A DNA stretch of 64,000 nucleotides, taken from NCBI GenBank assembly GCA_027559495.1, contig JAMXSV010000021.1:186001-250000 (forward strand), read 5' to 3'. Of the stretch, positions 46,831 to 59,198 are shown in pieces. The translations under genes and the position numbers were made by a program. Origin of the DNA: Aurifilum marmelostoma. Taxonomy: Eukaryota > Ascomycota > Sordariomycetes > Diaporthales > Cryphonectriaceae. Each line of letters opens with the position of its first letter. Within the stretch, counting starts at the first letter, position 1. The notes under the pieces are model-generated. The model had not been told where the DNA came from. It saw nothing but the letters and a program-made list of their open reading frames with translations, and did not search any database.

Positions 46831-49800
46831 TTACCCAAAAGTCTCATCAACAGTCCCATCCTCCTTGACCCAGTTCACCCACTCACACCGGCAACCTCCT
46901 GTTCCGCCATCCGTACCGCCCCAGCTCAGATCCCCACTCGGGTGCGCCGGGTTGACGGCGGGACTTTGAAATGAAATGTTATTGTCAAAGGTCTGGATGT
47001 CGGTCCTGTTGATCGTCCCGTCCGCCTCGACCCCTAGGGCGTAGACGAACTTGGTCTGCAGGTTGCCGCCGTGCGTGTCCTCACCAATGGTGACGGGGTA
47101 GGGGAAGCTGCCCGGGCTGGTGTTGTTGGACGAGGCCGCGGTGCCCGAGGAGCCGATGAGGCGGGCACCACCAGTGGTCGACTTGCGGGTCCAGATCTTG
47201 ACCACGAAGCGCGTCTGCGTCCAGGTCACATACCAGGCCGCGCTGCTCTCCAGCACGCCGCCCGAGGTCGGGTCCGCTGTGGACGTGTTGTCGATCGAGC
47301 TGACGTAGATGGTCTTGTTAAAGTAGCTGTAGAAGCCGTAGTGCTCCGTGGGCAGGCCGCGGTCGTATAGGCGCAGTGGTTGCTGGTACGGGTACGGGTG
47401 GAGCTGGGCCGCAGCGCCGGTGCCGTCTGGGTTGAGCATCGGCGGTGGCAGGAGGGATTCCAGGCCACTGCCGCTGCGGCGCGTCTTGGCCTTAGCCGTC
47501 GTCGAGTCTGTGAGCATGTTGGGCCCCGCGCTGCTGGAGACGTTGGTGAAGAAGCTGATGTAAAAGGGCGTGGGCTCGCCCGACTTGTTGACCGACACGA
47601 TGCCGTCGGTCCAGTTGCCCAGGAACCACATCTCGTCGTAAGATGGCGCTGCAGGGTTGGGCGCGATGCCCGTGTCGTAAAGGGTGTCGCGGCGCATGAG
47701 CTCGTCTGCTGCCGCCGCCCGCCGCTCCTTGTTAGATGGTGCACTGCCGTAGAGGTCATCTGTCGCCGCCGCCGAGGTTGCGCTCGAGGTGCTCGTCTTC
47801 TTGATGGAAGTCGTCGGCTCTGCTGTTGTTGTTGTTGTAGAGGCTGCCTTTGTCGAGGCGCTGACCCCCTCTGTGGTGGTCGGGGTCGGCGCGGCGCTGT
47901 TGGGGATGTCCCACAGCTCGCGTGTGTTGTTATCGTACTGGATCTGGAAGATGAAGGTAGGGCTGTCTGCGTCGCTCGGCTCGTTCGCGGCCTGCTGCTC
48001 AGGAGGCAGCGAGCAGCTCCACAACGACGCAGGCTCGATGCAACCCGTGATGGCCTCTGAGTTGTCGGGGCCGACCACTGTTGCGAGACCTGTGGGGATC
48101 GCCGGGAAGTCGGTCAGGTTGAGCCAGACCGAAGCCTTTTGTGAATTGTCAGAACCTGATGATGAAGGTGATGCATTATTATCAGCACTGCTGGAGGAAC
48201 TTGCTGTGGCAGATGCGCTCTTGGCGCTGTGCAGTTCGCGCGAGAGCACGACACCCAGGACGACGCCCAGGATGGTCAGCAGCCAGAAGGCGAGGCAGAC
48301 GAAGAGCCAGATCCTTCTGCGCTGTCGACCCTCTCGGCCTGAGCGCCCGTAGCATCCGTTCTCTGGCAGACACCCGCGGCCTTTCCAGAAGCCGCCAACC
48401 TTCCGGGCAAGAACGTCCTCCTTCTCGTGGCGCCGTCTCGTCTTCTCGACCTTGGCGGCAGGATCATCGCCGTGCACGGTCTGGAACTGGTCACCAACAT
48501 ATGTGCCGGCCACTCGGTCAGGCAGCGGGGCATCCGCCGCTGCGGCAGCTGCTCCGGTGAGAGCCGGCGTCAGTGGCACATCCGACATCTTGATGTCACC
48601 TTTGGCCGACATGTCCCTGTCGAGGCCTGGGCTTCCGGGCATCGGTGAAGGAGGGAACTGGCTGGCCAGGGGGTGGTTCGGTGGGAAGACGGCGCGGATC
48701 CGAACTGGCTGCTGAGACACCTTCTCGGACGGCGTATGCTCATAGGGAGGGGGCACGTCACTGTGGTCGGCGTCGTCCGCCGTCGCCAGCACACCGGCCT
48801 TCTCAGAGCGTGCCTCCGAACCCGATGAGCTGGGCGGAGGCGATGCGCGAGACGAGGACGCTATGGTCGGCGAGGGCTCCCGGATGATGGGGACAATTGG
48901 CCGCAGTGTGGATGCGGAGGCGTCCGACGACGGTGCGTACTCCCGAGCCATGGGATCGGCCTTCTTTTCGTCGGCGCTCTTCCACCACTCGTCAGGGCTT
49001 GTGGCGTCCTTGGCCGACCTGGCAGATGATGGGCTGAAGCGCTCCTTGAACGGTGTCCGGACGTGGTCCCACCAGCCGGATCGCGATCGGGTGGTCTCTG
49101 GGGAGATCTTAGACAAGGCTGACTGTGGAGATCTGCCGTCCTCCTCGAACAAGGTCACAGGTGTGAAGTTGTCGTCGTCAAAGTCATTCCTGGAGAGGCT
49201 GCCCTTTGTCGAATTTTTGTTCTTAAGCTCAGATGGCAAGGCGGGCACAGGGGGCACACCAGACTGGCCAGTGGACTGTGCATATATGTTTGGGTGGCCC
49301 TGCAGGTGACGAGCAGGCGACCACCCGTCTTCTGTGTCGGGCGACCAAGCCGATTGGGAAGGTTGCCCATGATGGTATCGAGGCTGTGTGGAAGGAGTTG
49401 GTTGCTGGGGGGAAACCTGTCTGCGGGGGTGGCGACAGTTGCAGTAGAGGGGCTGATCGTCCTGCTAGCAGCATCGTCCTCGGACATGGACATGCCAATG
49501 ACGATCTTGTTCTCATCGGGCGAAAGATAACGCTGTGAGGTCGGCGTGGCGGTGGCAGGAGACTGGTTGTTGCTGTTATTCTTGAGCCAGGCCCAGTTGC
49601 CCATGGATGCAGATGAGGGAGACCCCTCTAGGGCCCGCAGGGCGCTTGCATCTGCAAACTTGCCCGTTGCGCTGGGTACTGGAGAGGGTTTCACAATCTG
49701 GGCAACATGTTGGGGTCCTTTGCGAAAGCGGGTCATGTCTGTGACGAGCTTGATTCCCAGCCTCTCGTTCTGGAACTGCTGTCGCTTTCGAGACCTGAGT

Positions 49801-49988
49801 CTCTGGAGCTTGGGGAACGACTGCTTGGACTTTGAACGGCGTGCAGCTGTCGTAGTTGCTGCTGCTGTGGGTGACAGGCTCGAGTACTTTGGTGGGGCGG
49901 CATTGGATGGCAGGGCTGTTTCCTCGTCGGTCCAATCCTCCCAGTCATCTCGAGATGCAGCAGCGTGCATGGCTTGAAGGTCTTGCAT
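46831..49988 (-). CDS. Single-pass membrane glycoprotein of unknown function (conserved in filamentous fungi)
   Basis: Start ATG 49988 (MQDLQAMHAAASRDDWEDWTDEE). A long cytoplasmic-type N-terminal part is Ser/Pro-rich, with basic KSKQSFPKLQRLRSRKRQ and AWSPDTEDGWSPARHLQGHP. One membrane helix (IWLFVCLAFWLLTILGVVLGVVL) near residue 560 is preceded by RQRRR. The C-terminal half is presumably extracellular: a Ser/Thr-rich stalk, then a folded-looking region with FLGNWTDGIVSVNKSGEPTP, LLPPPMLNPDGT, RLYDRGLPTEHYGFYSYFNK, WYVTWTQTRFVVKIWT and several N-x-S/T sites. Such proteins are, from memory, sometimes annotated 'glycoprotease family' without evidence of protease motifs, and none is visible here. 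The frame breaks at the G6 run 49407-49412. One extra base (or two fewer) joins ATPADRFPP to QQPTPSTQPRYHHGQPSQ and gives about 1052 residues. A cell-surface sensor or wall-associated role is only a guess. Confidence 0.8.
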
Positions 49989-52940
49989 GGTTGCAGCAGA
50001 AAAGGCGTCGTGATCTAGACCAGGTGAAATAAAAGAACAGTGCGATGAAATACAGTTTTTAGGTGTGTGTTTTTGTGGGTGAGAAATAGACGACGAGCTG
50101 TGGAGGAGGGCGTGGCAGACAATAGACAATAGGGAGGGGCGCAGATACAAAGGAAGAAAAAAAAAGGGACAATAGGTTGGCTACGCAGGAACCGCCATAA
50201 GAGAACAATAGCAATGTCTCAAACTTGAGAGCATTGACCTCGACAGATCGAATCTGAAAGAATGTTGGAACAAAAGAACAAGAAGAAATCACAATGGACC
50301 AGCCTCGAAGGTAGTAGATGCTCGCAGGATAGAAAGAAAAATTCTGGCAGGGAGGGGATCAAGCCCACGGAGGTCAATTCGACTTCCTTTCCGATCGAGC
50401 ATCAAGCTTCGTACCGCTGGAAGCTGGCAAGCGATCCTTTTCTCCACCTCTTGTATTGCCTATCCCACGATGCAGCGGATCTGACTGGCCCCGACTGGCG
50501 CAGGCGTCTCGAGATGAATCTCGCCATTTTTCCTGCATCGGTCCAAGGCTCATTCGGCTTTGGAGGAGGGCGCTTAGTGGTTCTCGAGGCTCGTCTTGGA
50601 CTGAGTAGGGCTGCTGGGCTTTGTCTGGGCGTGTTACTGTGGTAGCCGCCCAACCTCGAGCTACAGGAGACGACCCCTGCACCAGGAGACCCAGCTTCCG
50701 AGATGGTGTAAGATGATTGGCCTGATGGGGTCCACTGAACGGATGGACCCTCTGCAAACAAGCGCCCGTCGCCAATCGCTGCAGACGACTGCTTCGATTG
50801 TGCTGCACAGCTTCAAGGGGTCTTTTCTTGGCCCCTGCAGATGGCTAGTCCAGACCACGAGTGTTGCTTTGCGACACGGTCGATTAGTCCCGAGATTTCG
50901 TATCATATGTGTGCGCGTTCTCGATAGTGACGCCACGCCTTCCCAGATCTGTTTTTCCTGTAGGAAAACCCTCGATCTCGCAGGGGGTGCACGGCGTTTC
51001 GTGTTTCACGCCACGGATGTGGGACCTAACACACAGCTGATGTGTAAGGTTGCCGATGCAGCGCGATGAATCTGAACCTGTGGTCGAGAGAGCTCTAAGC
51101 TACAGGTCTGCAGCTGATCATACGCAAGCATCCGGGTCAGTCGGAAGTGAAATATAAGGAGTACAACGCGTCTCGGCAGCTGTTGCCGTCTGATCGCCCG
51201 TGTTTGTCTTTCTCTGATCTGCTGATCAAGGTCGTCATCGTGTCTTGTCAGATGCGAAGAGCCCGCCCGTACACTTCGAATCTTGAGAGCCGAAGGCTGA
51301 CCCCGCGGGGCCGGCCCAGCAGGAGGAGGATCCACAAGGCAATGTTACGTTGAACAATCGTTCCTCGACACCACCGGTGAGCCGCTGGGATGGTGAGGCG
51401 AAAGGGTGGACGAACTCCGAACGCGGCGACATACGTCTACTGATGACGAGGTACCGCGAGCTGCATCGACATATGTTGACCAGATACGCCTTTGCGCCTC
51501 GATGCACGCCAAGAAGCCTCACCACTCAACAGCGTGGGGCCTGATGGACTGGCAGCAAGCGTCGCTCGGATCAGGACAATGGAAATGGCCTTGGATGGGT
51601 GGATCCCAATCATATTGCGCGTCGACTCGACATGCAACGCCCCTTACTGCTGGAAAAGAATGCCGTCGACGAAAGAGAAAATTTCTAGATCCCGAGGGAG
51701 GATTGCCATCTCAGCCATCGAGGGGCCTCTTGCCACGATTGACTGACTTCCTGTTCGAGCCAAGTTGCTCCATCACGGCTGTGAATAGTCAGTCATCCAC
51801 TCCCCGGGCCAGAAAGAGAGAGAGAGAGAGCACATCCAGACCTATCGTCATCTTCAAAAACGGTGCCGCGGACTGTACGCAGGAAACACTATTTCCATGA
51901 TCCTCTCGATCAATACGGTAGAGCCCCCTTGTCCGAACTGAGGCAGCTCGCGACTTGAAAGGTGGTGAGAAGCCTGACGAGGCAGACGTCCCATCTTGAA
52001 GTAAGCGTGCCGGAGAGGGTAGCGAGCAACATTCCAGTCCTGCTCACTTACGATATCCTATTGAGACTCTTTCAAATAGGTTGAGGCGGACAATAGAATG
52101 TGCCGTGCCCGAGCTGATATGTCCCCCCTCCCTGGCAGAGACAATTGACCGCAAAGACTGCAGCGGAGTAGGACAGGCTGACGGGAGCTTCGCTTTCCAG
52201 GAGCCCCGAGTGCATGTGAGGGAAGGTCCAGGTGGTGATAGTGTAGTTGATCATGTCCGGGTTGCAGTTGCCAATTGGCGACACAAAGTAAGGAAAGAGC
52301 AGGTGCTGTTGAGTCTAGCACGTCGTGATTGCCAGTTTTGGTTCATTCAACTCAACCTGCCCCATTTGAAACTGGCGACGTGCAATCAATTTCCAAAACT
52401 GCATGGCAACAGCAGTGCTGAGTCTTTTCGAGGTCGTAGTCATGGCTGCGAATAGTAAGTGCTCAAGTTCTTGAACGGAAGAAGTACTTGATGCTCGTGG
52501 TCTCAACAAGTTGCCTTACGGGTGCCAGCCAGTTATGACTGACTTTGTCTTTAAAAAAAGGAAAACCCCATGTCAAATGTCTCGCATCACACAAAAGCCA
52601 GTGAGGTTGAAGCAGCAAAAAAAGAAAGGTGACCAGAACAGTAGTGATGAATTAGACCGGACATGTCTATCCTCAAATCATAACAACTCAGCAAACAAGC
52701 CTCGGTGCTGGTTCCACCAGAGACAACACAACCCCCCAATGAACTAAATCATCGGATATCATATCTTCATCCCTCGTCCTCCTCCTTCGAGCGTGCAAGC
52801 CTGATTGCCTGATTGTCCTTACAATCCGGGCTGCTGCGGATCTCCATGGCCGACTACTAGTATACCGCCTCTTCCATCATATAGATTTTCTAGATCTCGA
52901 GAATGTTTTTGTTATTTTTTTTTTCTTCTTCAAAGATCGT
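49989..52940. other. Intergenic region with a possible small secreted-protein remnant
   Basis: No firm gene. The first 300 bp is the promoter/leader of the membrane glycoprotein gene. A weak two-exon candidate on the minus strand (52072-52443) is listed separately. The rest shows only chance-like open frames. Confidence 0.5.
52072..52443 (-). CDS. Possible small Cys-containing protein (weak candidate)
   Basis: Exon 2 (52305 to 52072) reads HLLFPYFVSPIGNCNPDMIN, then TITTWTFP, SLSYSAAVFAVNCLCQGGG and HGTFYCPPQPI before a stop. The spacing of Cys and aromatic residues resembles small secreted fungal proteins. An upstream minus-strand exon from ATG 52443 to 52357 joins in phase 0 over a 51-nt GT-AG intron (donor GTTGAG is poor), giving 106 residues. 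There is no convincing signal peptide. The start, intron and reality of the gene are all uncertain, and it may be a remnant. Confidence 0.25.
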
Positions 52941-53226
52941 CTAGCAGCATCCGCAAGACTCGGTGATGCCACAGCAGTCAATGCTCTCGCCGCAGCCACC
53001 ACGGAGGCTGACGTCAGATGACATGGGCTCCTCGACAGTCTGTAATGACCAAACACAAATATGATTAGTATAAAGTCCGAGATAGTAAAGTCGACGCAAG
53101 AACAGGTGAGAGCCTGCGGTAATTCATGGCAGAGAATGCGTGACCTACAGGCTGCTGGGAGACGACGTCGCCGGCTGGGAGGGCCTCCATGGCGACCTGC
53201 TGGGTGGGAGCTTGTGCCTCAGGCAT
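52941..53226 (-). CDS. 58-residue protein with Cys-rich C terminus (two exons)
   Basis: Exon 1 (53226 to 53149) encodes 26 residues, MPEAQAPTQQVAMEALPAGD then VVSQQP. Intron 53040-53148 (109 nt, GTAGGT...TTACAG) is in phase 0. Exon 2 (53039 to 52941) encodes TVEEPMSSDVSLRGG and then the tail CGESIDCCGITESCGCC, ending in TAG. The ATG context on the minus strand (CAAG before ATG) is good. The N-terminal half is polar and disordered-looking; the tail has six Cys in the pattern C-x5-CC-x5-C-x-CC at the very C terminus. There is no signal peptide or membrane helix, so it is probably intracellular. The Cys pattern suggests metal binding or lipidation, but it does not match a metallothionein that I can name. 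The gene stands alone, with nearly 3 kb upstream of its stop side and over 4 kb on its promoter side free of firm genes. Confidence 0.72.
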
Positions 53227-56200
53227 CTTGATGGCGTGGGTGGGAAGGAGGAAAGTGTGTGAAACGGGAGTGTGGCTTGGCTGGTTGTCCGGATCTCCGA
53301 AGACGAAAGTAACAAGCTTGGTTTGTTTGTGGAGGGGGTATCACTAGGCGCTGGTAAGGTAAAGTAAAAGTAAGTTTAAAACTCTGTTGAGAAGGGGAGA
53401 GAGGGAAAAGGTCCGGGAGATGAGCCAGGTTTTATGCTGGAGAGTTGATGTGTGTGTGTGTGTGTGTGTGTGTGTGACGTCTCATTCTCGCTCCCCGGAT
53501 CCTGTCCTCTTTCTCAGACCCCAGCACCAGCTCAACCCCGACTCTTTTTGCTTTGTTGATGTTAGCACAACAAATTCACGATCCACCGGACGATCCCATG
53601 CATGCATGAGAGGAATCCCCGTCTGGTTCCCCACTCCCACCTCCTCCCCACAGCGCCGTGCCCCTCATAGGCCAGACTGCCCCTGCAGGCCACCCCATGT
53701 ACGATTTGATGTCATCGTTCCCCCAGGCGGACCAACCAAGAGCCTCTGTGGCACCACCTGTGGCCATTCAGTGCTGCGCCCTGTCCTGCCTTGTGCATGC
53801 AGTAGGTTGGCTGGACCTGCATCTTGTGTCGTATCGCGACTCGCTCCCCGTCACACACTCTCCCCATGGCGGGCGCCTCATCTGCAGGTAGCACCAGATT
53901 CCTGCAGCAGCAGCACCGGGGGGAAGGATGAGGAGGAGGAGAAGGCTTGACCTCACCGCCGTTTGAAGATGGATGTCCGGTCTAACCACCTTTTTTTTTT
54001 TTTTTTTGTTCTTGTTCTTTATTTTCTTCTTTGTCCTCGTGCCCATGTTGCCCCAGAGCCAGCGTGCCAGCCAGGTAAGCAGAGTAGTTCCCATCCATGA
54101 CATGCAAAGCCAGCCTGGAAAGGTCAAGGGTTACTTCAGCCACCATCCGAAGGCAGACCGACTCAATCAGCGCAGCTAGCGAAAGCCTGTGCTGTGGGGC
54201 CTCGGTCTACGAGGCAGAGAGAAAAAGCTTGAGAGAGAGACCGTTGACCAAGGAAAATTGCAGTGGCGTGCATTGCCCTGGTGCCGCCCCGGGCACAGAC
54301 CTGTTCATCCTTCTAACCTTGGACGAATGATCTTACTGGGTGTCGGCGACGTTATCAACCTAAACGCCGTGGGACCGCAAAGGCCAACAAGGTGCAGAAC
54401 GTTGTGTGTAAAGAGTATCCATCAGGTGGAGATGGAGCGGCCCAGAAGGCCAGGTTCTTTCTTTGCGGCTTAGACCTGTACCGTACAGCAAGCCATCTCC
54501 TATGACTTGCTTGGGAGTGTCTTTTGTGTGGCGGCCCAAGATTGTTAACGATTGGGAGTCGGAAGACCCGGACAAGCTATGCGCTGGTCGGTCGAGCTGA
54601 ACTGCGCAGCTTCATGCTCAGATTGGCTGCTGCAGGGACAGATAAAAACAGTCGGTCTTATGACTTTTGGAAGGCCAGCTGGCGTGGGCCCGTCCGGAAC
54701 GCTACCATGATGCTTTGATTGCTTGCAAGAGGCCAGGTCAAGGAGAAACCCTCTTGGGAAGGGAAGATCCATGCCGCCGCAGTTCCTGCCAGTAGAAGGT
54801 TCCAGGTTCTGTGCACCCAGCCCTCCCCTCCCAGCAGATAGGTCTCGGTCTTCCTCCGTGACAGCCCAGAAGTCGACCTCTGCGAATATTTGTCATTTGT
54901 CGGTGATAGGTGCCGGCTCGAACCTACCGCTGTGCAGAACAGAGAGCAACCCCCCCCCCCTCCCTCGATGTGTCTAGCGTGCGCCACCACGTCATGGAGG
55001 CTCAATGAGAGGACTGACAATAACAAGGAGGAGAAGAAAAAAAGAAACAAAAGAAGAAACGAAAGAAAAGGCAAAAGAAAAACTATCAGAAACGGACGGG
55101 GAGATGGAGCGAATGGACATCAGCATTTAGGCTTAAGCATCATCATTTCGGGATTTCATCGCAACGAGGCCATACGTGTTTCTGCCGAGCCAAGTTCTGT
55201 GCCGTTGCATGGTGTACAGGAGGGCACCCCTGCCAAGCCCGTCACATAGTAGCCTGCTCCACAGCCAAGGTTTTGCTTCTTTCAACGTCGACAGATGTCC
55301 TCTTTCTGTCTCCCTCTCCCTCATACACATGAGAAAGGTTAAGACATGTGACTCAATGATGTAAGAACTTCCATTGGGTCCTTGCGAGGCCGGAGTTGTC
55401 TGCTTTTTCATCACTCGCCGATCAGAAGTTCACGGCAATGAATCAAGTGGTCACTGATCCAGCGCTGGAAGATGATATAAAGACCACAAGATGGCAGCGC
55501 TGTACCATGGATCTGGGAATGGAAAACGTCAAAACATGCTTGCGGTAGATCTCGAGAGTTGTGGAAGAAAGACCATCGGAGCACTGGACACTGGCTAGAT
55601 TGAGGTTTGGGGGAGGCCATTCTGAACTAGGAAATGATTCAACCGCCAAGCTGGTCCACTGAAGGCTTGACTGCCACGGGCTTAGTGAGCCACCCAGCCT
55701 GTTGTAATCTGTCTTAGTAAGGCCATACCAGGCCATACTACTTTGCAGTAGCACGAGTGGGTGTGATAAGTACGGGGGGCAGAGAGAGATGAGAGATGAC
55801 ACGAGCTGGTCATCATCAATTTCTGGAGATGCAAAGAGCTGATGCAAGTGTGAGGCCCAACAGACAACACGAAGGACCTTGGACAGACGATTATGATTAC
55901 AACCTAATAGTACTGAATCACCAGTGCGTGCAGGTTGCTTCTGTGGCAGTAGTGCTGGACGCTGGAGCCAGGAGCACCACAAATTAGCACGGCAGTGGGG
56001 CCTTATCTGCCATAACCCAGGGGCTCTTAAACGCTACCACCACCACCCAAGAATAGAAGAGGCCAGGGGACCGAGAGAGCAGGTACAGAGGCTATCGCAG
56101 CGCCCTCAGGCGGTGCCCTTCCTTTCTGACACAACAAGACGGCGAGAGAGTAATCAATTAGATTGCAGAGTCATCTCCTATCTCTCCTCTCATTTGCTGT

Positions 56201-57563
56201 CCCCAGTCTCACCCTCACCCTCCCCCTCCACAGAGATACGAGCCGCCCTTCTTCTTAGACCAGCCTCGATTCATTTCGAGGTCGATAGTGGCCATCAGTC
56301 ACTCAAGCTGCCCTTGCTCCTTGTTCGTCGACTCTCTCTCCCCTCCACAGTTTCCGTCAGATCCTCCCCCCACACCACCAACTGATCGGTTCGGACGACC
56401 CCAATTGGCGAACCCTGCGTAACCAATTGCGGATGCTATGCCCTGATCGTCCCATCCACCAGAGCTGCAACTTAAATTTCAATGCTTCTTCTTCTTCGTC
56501 TCCTTCTGGACAGTTGCCTGCCACAAGCAACAGTACAGTCAATTGACGTTCATCTGTCTGTCGTGTTGCCTTGCACGATCCGAGCTCTCGGCTTAATCTC
56601 ATCCTAAATCTAGAACCTCGATCCAGAGACAAAGGACTACCCGTGTGCGCGCCCCCTGTGCTTGGCCCCCCATATCGGACCCCCTGCCTTTGTCCCGTGC
56701 GGCCTCGACATCCCTTGCGCCGTTTATTGTTGTCCCTCAAACCCCCGTGGCCCGCTGCATACCCCACGTCGCAGAAGCCGAACACAAAAAAAAAGCGGTC
56801 GCGAACCATACGGCGCAGGCGTCGAGTCTACCCGATTCAGCGATCCCAAGCTACAAAGTACACCAAGTTTCTACCTGGAACGACCGCTCCCGTCGACCAC
56901 GGCTCGGATCTGGAGCGCAAACACGCCACATCCTTGCGCTTACGGGTGAATAGCGCATTCGCCCACCATCCAGACTCGGGTTCACCCACTACTGACACCA
57001 CCAACACCAAACCTCCTCCTGCTCCTCCTCCTCCTCCCTGAAAAGCTCTCGGACAGCACATCCAGAAGGCACGCTCTGCCCTCTGGTGCGCTGCAGCCTC
57101 GACCGCCCAACCTGGCTCCCCCGAGATCATCCGCCAGGTCTTCTTCCGCCGAGGACAGGCCCAAGGCGCAACACCACCGGCGGCGCTCCTCAGCTTCTCC
57201 TGCTGCCGGCCTCCGAATCTCATTAGGTAGCGAGGGCGGCACGGATTCCGGCAGACAGTCGAACAGGCTACAGCCTGGTCAGCTGTCTCCCATCCCAGGT
57301 ATGTGTCAGTTTTTCTTTGTGTGTCTGTGTGTGGCTTCCCGAGGAATGCAACACAGGTCATGACCTCGTGTTGCTTCCCGCTTTACCCTTTCTCGGGGTC
57401 CTGGATGGGGACCATGCGGCCGGGAACCGGCCCACACCCACTTGCTCCTACCTACCTACCTCCCTTCCGCTCGTCGGCAGCTTAGGTAAACCTGGAACTG
57501 AGATGGACTGACTGTTTGTTTCTACCTTGGTTGGGGGTGTACACAGGCACACCCGGTTTTCCC
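53227..57563. other. Intergenic region between the Cys-rich gene and the mannosyltransferase
   Basis: No firm gene. A GT microsatellite (about 53452-53475) lies in the promoter of the Cys-rich gene. A poly-T run (about 53991-54007) and other low-complexity tracts follow. The last 600 bp (56.95-57.56 kb) contains an open, Ser/Arg/Pro-rich stretch and an intron that may belong to the 5' end of the mannosyltransferase gene. Confidence 0.5.
57299..57546 (+). other. Intron upstream of the MNN10 start
   Basis: GTATGT at 57299 and ACACAG ending 57546 flank 248 nt. The splice would join ...QLSPIPG to TPGFPMTLSRS in one frame. It is either a leader intron or the first coding intron. Confidence 0.55.
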
Positions 57564-59198
57564 ATGACGCTCTCCCGAAGTCCCTCCCCCGCGCCTGGGG
57601 GAGGTTGGTCCAGCCCGGGCCTGAACATATCCACGAGCGGTCGATCGAGTCCAGCAACGGTCTTCACGGCATCCAACGGCAACAACTACAACAACAACAA
57701 CAAGGCGCTGTGGGAGTCCTCGCGCACAAGAAACATGGGGGCTAGGGGCTATCCTGCGTTCGAGACGCAGAACCAGGGCTTCTTCCAGAGACACATGCGG
57801 CGCATATCCAGCAGCCTGCCCCGCTTCAACACGAGCACACACTACGCCGAGAAGGAAAAGCTGCAGAGAGGGAGGTGGTCGCCGGCGCAGTCATTACCCA
57901 TGTACGGAAGGCTGAGGAGTGTCGCCGGGCGCATGGGTCGCAGGGCAAAGCTGCGCCTGCTCTTTGTCTTCCTCCTGCTGTTGGCCGTCTGGATATTCTT
58001 CCATTCTCGTACGTCGTTGCAGTCCGATCTAAAAGGTTCGCAGGAAGAGGAAACTAACCTGAACTGACTTGCCCGCGCAGCTTTACTATTCTATTGGCGG
58101 CGAAAATCATGGCTTGGCGGAGGGGAGAAGTACGTGATCCTCTTAGGGGCCAATGTCGGCGGAGGTGTCATGGAGTGGAAGGGCGCGAGGGAGTGGGCGA
58201 TTGAGCGCGACAGCCTGCGCAACAAGAAAAAATACGTTGCCAGGTGGGGCTACGAGCTGGAGGTGGTGGACATGAGCACCAAGAAGCGCTATGCGCACGA
58301 GTGGAGGGAGAGCTGGGAGAAGGTCGACTTTGTCAGGAACGCGCTCAAGAAGTACCCCAAAGCTGAGTGGTAAGTGTGTCTCTTTCTTTGCATTATGGCT
58401 TGGACCTGGGCCTGGGCCTGAGCCTGACCCGACGCCTCCTCTCTCCTCCGCCCCTCATCGAACTCCTCCGCCCCCCCCCCCGGCCCCCCCTTCTTCGACC
58501 TCCCTTGGCTGACCGCGAAACGCAAATATGTTAGGGTGTGGTGGCTCGACCTCAACAGCTACATCATGGAGCCCAGCTACTCCCTGCAGAGCCATATGTT
58601 CAAGGAACTGGACAAGCACGTCTACCGGGACATCAACGAGTACAACCCCCTCAACATCAGCCACCCGCCGACAGACAAGTATCTGGACGCCGAGATGCGC
58701 AGCCCCGTGGGCGACGGCGACATCAACTCTGTCAACTTTATCCTCACGCAGGACTGCGCAGGGTTCAACCTGGGCTCCTTCTTTGTGCGGCGCAGCGCCT
58801 GGACGGAGCGGCTGCTGGACGTGTGGTGGGACCCCGTGGCCTACGAGCAGAAGCACATGGAGTGGGCCCACAAGGAGCAGGACGCGCTGGAGCAGCTGTA
58901 CCGCAACCAGCCGTGGATCCGGGCCCACACGGGCTTCATCCCCCAGCGCATGATCAACAGCTTCCCGCCGGGGGCGTGCTCCGACGAGGGCAACAACAGC
59001 CGCGTGCACTATAATCAGAACGACCGCGACTTTGTCGTCAACATGGCCGGGTGCGAGTGGGGCCGCGACTGCTGGGGCGAGATGTACAACTACCGCGAGC
59101 TGAGCTACTACCTGAACCGGTCGTGGTGGGAGCGGTTCAAGGAGGACCTCGTCGCCGTGGCCATCTACAAAATCACCGGCAAGAAGCTGAAGCTGTGA
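57564..59198 (+). CDS. MNN10: Mnn10-type alpha-1,6-mannosyltransferase (GT34)
   Basis: Golgi type II glycosyltransferase of the GMA12/MNN10 family (GT34), part of the mannan polymerase that extends the alpha-1,6-mannose backbone of N-glycans. Exons 57564-58008, 58081-58369, 58535-59198 give 465 residues. The cytoplasmic N terminus (MTLSRSPSPAPGGGWSSPGL) is Ser-rich. One membrane helix (LRLLFVFLLLLAVWIFFHS) precedes the catalytic domain: KYVILLGANVGGGVMEWKGA, KYPKAEWVWWLDLN with the DxN form of the metal/nucleotide-binding DxD, YIMEPSYSLQSH, LTQDCAGFNLGSFFVRRS, WWDP, EQDALEQLY and HTGFIPQRMINSFPPG. Introns 58009-58080 and 58370-58534 are GT-AG in phase. A third intron, 57299-57546, lies upstream. 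It may interrupt the 5' UTR, or add an N-terminal coding exon ending SPIPG spliced to TPGFPMTLSRS; no in-frame ATG was found for that longer version. Confidence 0.92.

Noticed and set aside
55443..55982. 180-codon minus-strand frame
   Set aside because: No motif, no fungal-like exon structure, and no initiating context; treated as chance.
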